A stretch of 7,938 nucleotides of DNA from Draconibacterium sp. (GTDB lineage Bacteria; Bacteroidota; Bacteroidia; Bacteroidales; Prolixibacteraceae): positions 1 to 7,938 of the forward strand of contig WGCT01000260.1 in assembly GCA_015493625.1 (NCBI GenBank), written 5' to 3'. Every line of letters starts with the position of its first letter. Position 1 is the stretch's first letter. The position numbers were made by a program, and so were the translations under genes. The notes under the pieces are model-generated. The model ran no database searches, had not been told where the DNA came from, and worked only from the letters and a program-made list of their open reading frames with translations. Positions 5,903 to 7,938 of this stretch are shown here, piece by piece.

Positions 5903-7114
5903 CTATTGTTCGCCGGTTTCCCATGCCGAATTATAGAGGTAGTCGTTATACGGAAAACGCTGAGAATGAATGCTTTTTACCTTTTCGTACAGGTCGGTTT
6001 TAAATTTGTTGATGTTTGTTTTTTGTTTTGCCGAAATAAAAAGGGCGGGCATATTGCTTTTTGCCATCCACGAATTTTTCCACTCGTCGAGGGTAAAGTT
6101 CTCTTTTGTTCTCGGGCTTAAATCGTCGTCGTCTTTTGCTACAAAACGAAATGCATCGATTTTATTGAATATGTAAATTGTGGGTTTGTCGCCGGCGTCG
6201 ATTTCGTGTAACGTGTTATCAACCGTTTCAATCTGCTCTTCGAATCCGGGGTGAGAGATGTCGACAATATGGAGGAGGATGTCGGCTTCGCGCACTTCGT
6301 CGAGGGTCGATTTAAACGACTCGACCAGCCCGTGCGGAAGTTTGCGGATAAAGCCAACCGTGTCGGCAAGCAGGAAGGGCAAATTGCCGATGACCACTTT
6401 TCGAACGGTGGTATCGAGGGTGGCAAAAAGTTTATTTTCGGCAAAAACTTCCGATTTTGCCATCATATTCATAATGGTTGATTTGCCAACATTTGTATAA
6501 CCCACCAGTGCTACGCGCACCAGTTTTCCGCGGTTTTTTCGCTGGGTAGCTTTTTGTTTATCTATTTTTTTCAGTTGCTCTTTCAGGCGTGAAATTTTAT
6601 CGAGAATAATCCGTCTGTCCGATTCGATTTGTGTTTCGCCCGGTCCACGCATTCCAATTCCTCCTTTTTGCCGTTCGAGGTGTGTCCACATTCGCGTAAG
6701 CCGCGGAAGTAGATATTGATATTGTGCCAGTTCGACTTGTGTTTTCGAGTGAGCAGTTTGTGCCCGTTTGGCAAAAATATCGAGAATGAGGTTGGTGCGG
6801 TCGAGGATTTTACATTCGAGAATTTTTTCGATATTTCGCAGTTGTGTAGGCGAAAGTTCGTCGTCGAAAATTACTGTATCGGCCTCGGCAACTTTAATGT
6901 AGTTACCAATTTCTTCGAGTTTTCCCGATCCGACAAAAGTTGCTTTGTTTGGTGTTTCGAGCTTTTGAGTGAATCGTTTTAATACAACTGCACCGGCGGT
7001 GTCGGCCAAGAACTCCAGTTCATCTAAATACTCTTTTATCTGCTTCTCGTCTTGCTGTTGGTTTATTAATCCAACAATTACGGCACGTTCAGTAACGGGT
7101 GCGGTCTCTATCAT
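5903..7114 (-). CDS. hflX: GTPase HflX, ribosome-splitting factor
   Basis: A 403-residue translational GTPase of the OBG-HflX superfamily that binds the 50S subunit and, in studied bacteria, splits stalled or hibernating ribosomes under stress. The N-terminal HflX domain spans about 1-190 with the family glycine-rich loop GGIGMRGPGETQIE (151-164) and a following Lys/Arg-rich helix. G-domain motifs are complete: G1 GYTNVGKS (205-212), G2 Thr in LDTTVR (233-238), G3 DTVG (251-254), G4 NKID (317-320) and G5 SAK (361-363). The C-terminus, with RFPYNDYLY, matches what I recall of Bacteroidota HflX. The ATG at 7114 is the first in the frame. The gene follows tonB on the same strand by 104 bp, but a strong terminator intervenes, so it probably has its own promoter. 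Only a poor candidate (TATTTTTT at 7138-7131) is visible. The 3' end stops 12 bases short of the GC-rich palindrome. Confidence 0.96.
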   Translation of the reverse strand: MIETAPVTERAVIVGLINQQQDEKQIKEYLDELEFLADTAGAVVLKRFTQKLETPNKATFVGSGKLEEIGNYIKVAEADTVIFDDELSPTQLRNIEKILECKILDRTNLILDIFAKRAQTAHSKTQVELAQYQYLLPRLTRMWTHLERQKGGIGMRGPGETQIESDRRIILDKISRLKEQLKKIDKQKATQRKNRGKLVRVALVGYTNVGKSTIMNMMAKSEVFAENKLFATLDTTVRKVVIGNLPFLLADTVGFIRKLPHGLVESFKSTLDEVREADILLHIVDISHPGFEEQIETVDNTLHEIDAGDKPTIYIFNKIDAFRFVAKDDDDLSPRTKENFTLDEWKNSWMAKSNMPALFISAKQKTNINKFKTDLYEKVKSIHSQRFPYNDYLYNSAWETGEQ

Positions 7115-7161
7115 TCGTTAAAATTGTTTTAAAAAATACATTCTCTCAATACATCTTGGGC

Positions 7162-7197
7162 AAAAAAAAACTCCTGTTCCGAAGGCGAAACAGGAGT
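7162..7197 (-). terminator. Rho-independent terminator of tonB
   Basis: On the minus strand, 21 bases past the tonB stop, ACTCCTGTT pairs with AACAGGAGT (9 bp), then a single mismatch, two further G-C pairs and a 4-nt loop. An unbroken run of nine T follows (7170-7162, the first being the closing base of the stem). This is a textbook intrinsic terminator for the tonB transcript. On the plus strand the stem is followed by ACAAAAG, so termination there would be poor. Confidence 0.9.
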
Positions 7198-7218
7198 ACA
7201 AAAGTATAATTTTTTATT

Positions 7219-7905
7219 TTATTGTAATACAAAGTTAATTGGAACGGTGTACGAGACGTTTACCGGTTTTCCGCGTTGTTTTCCGGGTTTCCATCGTGGG
7301 AGACCGTTTACAACCCGAAGTGCCTCTTTGTCTAACGACGGGTCAACTCCCCGTGCAATTCTTGCATTGTTAATAGAACCGTCTTTTCCAACAACAAAAG
7401 TAACGTAAACTTTTCCTTGAACGCCGTTTTCTTGAGCGATTACAGGATATTTTACATGTTTAGCGATGTATTTCCGAAGTGCCATCTCTCCACCGGGGAA
7501 CTCGGGCATATCTTCAACAATAAAGAAAACTTTAGCAGTCTCTTCTTCCTCTTCTTCCTGAGTACTAACAACCGGAGCCACGTCAATTACTGTTTCGTCG
7601 TCGGCTTCCGAGTCTTCAATTTCCAACTCATCTTCAATCTCCACATCATCTTCTACAATGTTTAAAACCTCAACAACTTTTGGTGGTGGAGGTGGTGGAG
7701 GTGGTTTAACTTCTTCTCTGGTAATCGGAATAATCTCTTCCTCAACATCTTGCGACTGAACTTTTCCCAGCGATTCGGCTTTCGACTGTTTTGCAGTCCA
7801 CTCAAAAGCAAGAAGTGTAAGTCCTAACGCAACAACTAATCCAACAAGAAGCAGCGTAGTTCTTTTACCCTCGAGATCGGCTTTTTCTGATTTTTTTAAT
7901 TCCAT
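7219..7905 (-). CDS. tonB: TonB energy-transducer protein
   Basis: A 228-residue inner-membrane-anchored periplasmic protein that passes proton-motive energy from ExbB/ExbD to TonB-dependent outer-membrane transporters. A short basic cytoplasmic tail (1-15) is followed by one membrane segment, TTLLLVGLVVALGLTLLAF (16-34). The periplasmic linker holds eight consecutive prolines (68-75), then a strongly acidic stretch (84-106) and a Glu run (117-122). The TonB C-terminal domain fills about 128-228: MPEFPGGEMALRKYIAKHVKYP, then GVQGKVYVTFVV, DGSI, the LPRWKPGKQRGKPV motif and a final VPINFVLQ strand. The FPGGE entry is typical of Bacteroidota TonB proteins. The acidic linker, in place of the usual Pro-Lys/Pro-Glu repeats, is also common there. 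The ATG at 7905 has no Shine-Dalgarno sequence, and only 33 bases of upstream DNA are visible, so the promoter cannot be judged. No exbB or exbD lies in the window. Confidence 0.95.
   Translation of the reverse strand: MELKKSEKADLEGKRTTLLLVGLVVALGLTLLAFEWTAKQSKAESLGKVQSQDVEEEIIPITREEVKPPPPPPPPKVVEVLNIVEDDVEIEDELEIEDSEADDETVIDVAPVVSTQEEEEEETAKVFFIVEDMPEFPGGEMALRKYIAKHVKYPVIAQENGVQGKVYVTFVVGKDGSINNARIARGVDPSLDKEALRVVNGLPRWKPGKQRGKPVNVSYTVPINFVLQ
7682..7705 (-). repeat. Period-9 tract encoding the TonB proline run
   Basis: GGTGGTGGA is repeated twice and followed by GGTGGT on the plus strand, encoding the uninterrupted prolines of TonB on the minus strand. The near-perfect triplet and 9-bp periodicity could slip in multiples of three and change the linker length without breaking the frame. 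That behaviour is inferred. Confidence 0.6.
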
Positions 7906-7938
7906 GGTAATAAATTTAATCTATTTTTTATTTCTTAT

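Noticed and set aside
5776..6003. Plus-strand 75-codon frame beginning in the GC-rich palindrome
   Set aside because: It runs antisense into the hflX 3' end; its composition follows the palindrome and there is no start signal.
7131..7164. hflX promoter: TTTG (7164-7161), 22-bp spacer, TATTTTTT (7138-7131)
   Set aside because: The -7 box lacks the final G, the spacer is long and the -33 box is part of the terminator T tract. Possible but too weak to list.

Overview
The window looks like an ordinary chromosomal stretch from a member of the Bacteroidota, most likely a Bacteroidales/Marinilabiliales-type organism. The evidence is the AT-rich spacers, start codons without Shine-Dalgarno sequences, exact matches to the Bacteroidota -7 promoter box (TAnnTTTG), a secreted lamin-tail protein with an FlgD/CHU_C-like C-terminus, a TonB with a proline run and acidic linker, and an HflX ending in RFPYNDYLY. 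The genus is an inference.

Layout, left to right. Positions 1-190 are the window edge and hold no confident gene. A minus-strand SRAP/YedK gene (191-955) diverges from a plus-strand FadL/OmpP1-like outer-membrane barrel (1149-2645). A 484-bp repeat-rich spacer (2646-3129) separates that barrel gene from a convergent minus-strand gene for a secreted lamin-tail protein (3130-4572). Divergent from the latter is asd, aspartate-semialdehyde dehydrogenase (4701-5708, plus). A second convergent spacer (5709-5902) is mostly filled by a GC-rich imperfect palindrome of about 140 bp. Then come hflX (5903-7114, minus) and tonB (7219-7905, minus), separated by a clear intrinsic terminator (7162-7197) that ends the tonB transcript.

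The genes do not form one pathway: abasic-site DNA repair, outer-membrane transport, a surface protein, the lysine/threonine/methionine branch of amino-acid synthesis, ribosome rescue and envelope energy transduction sit side by side as mostly single-gene units. No defence island, prophage, CRISPR array, complete IS, tRNA or rRNA is visible. The features most worth a second look are the two convergent spacers, both carrying repeats or strong dyad symmetry, and the promoter and start arrangements of the SRAP and asd genes. I do not see a convincing new multi-gene system.
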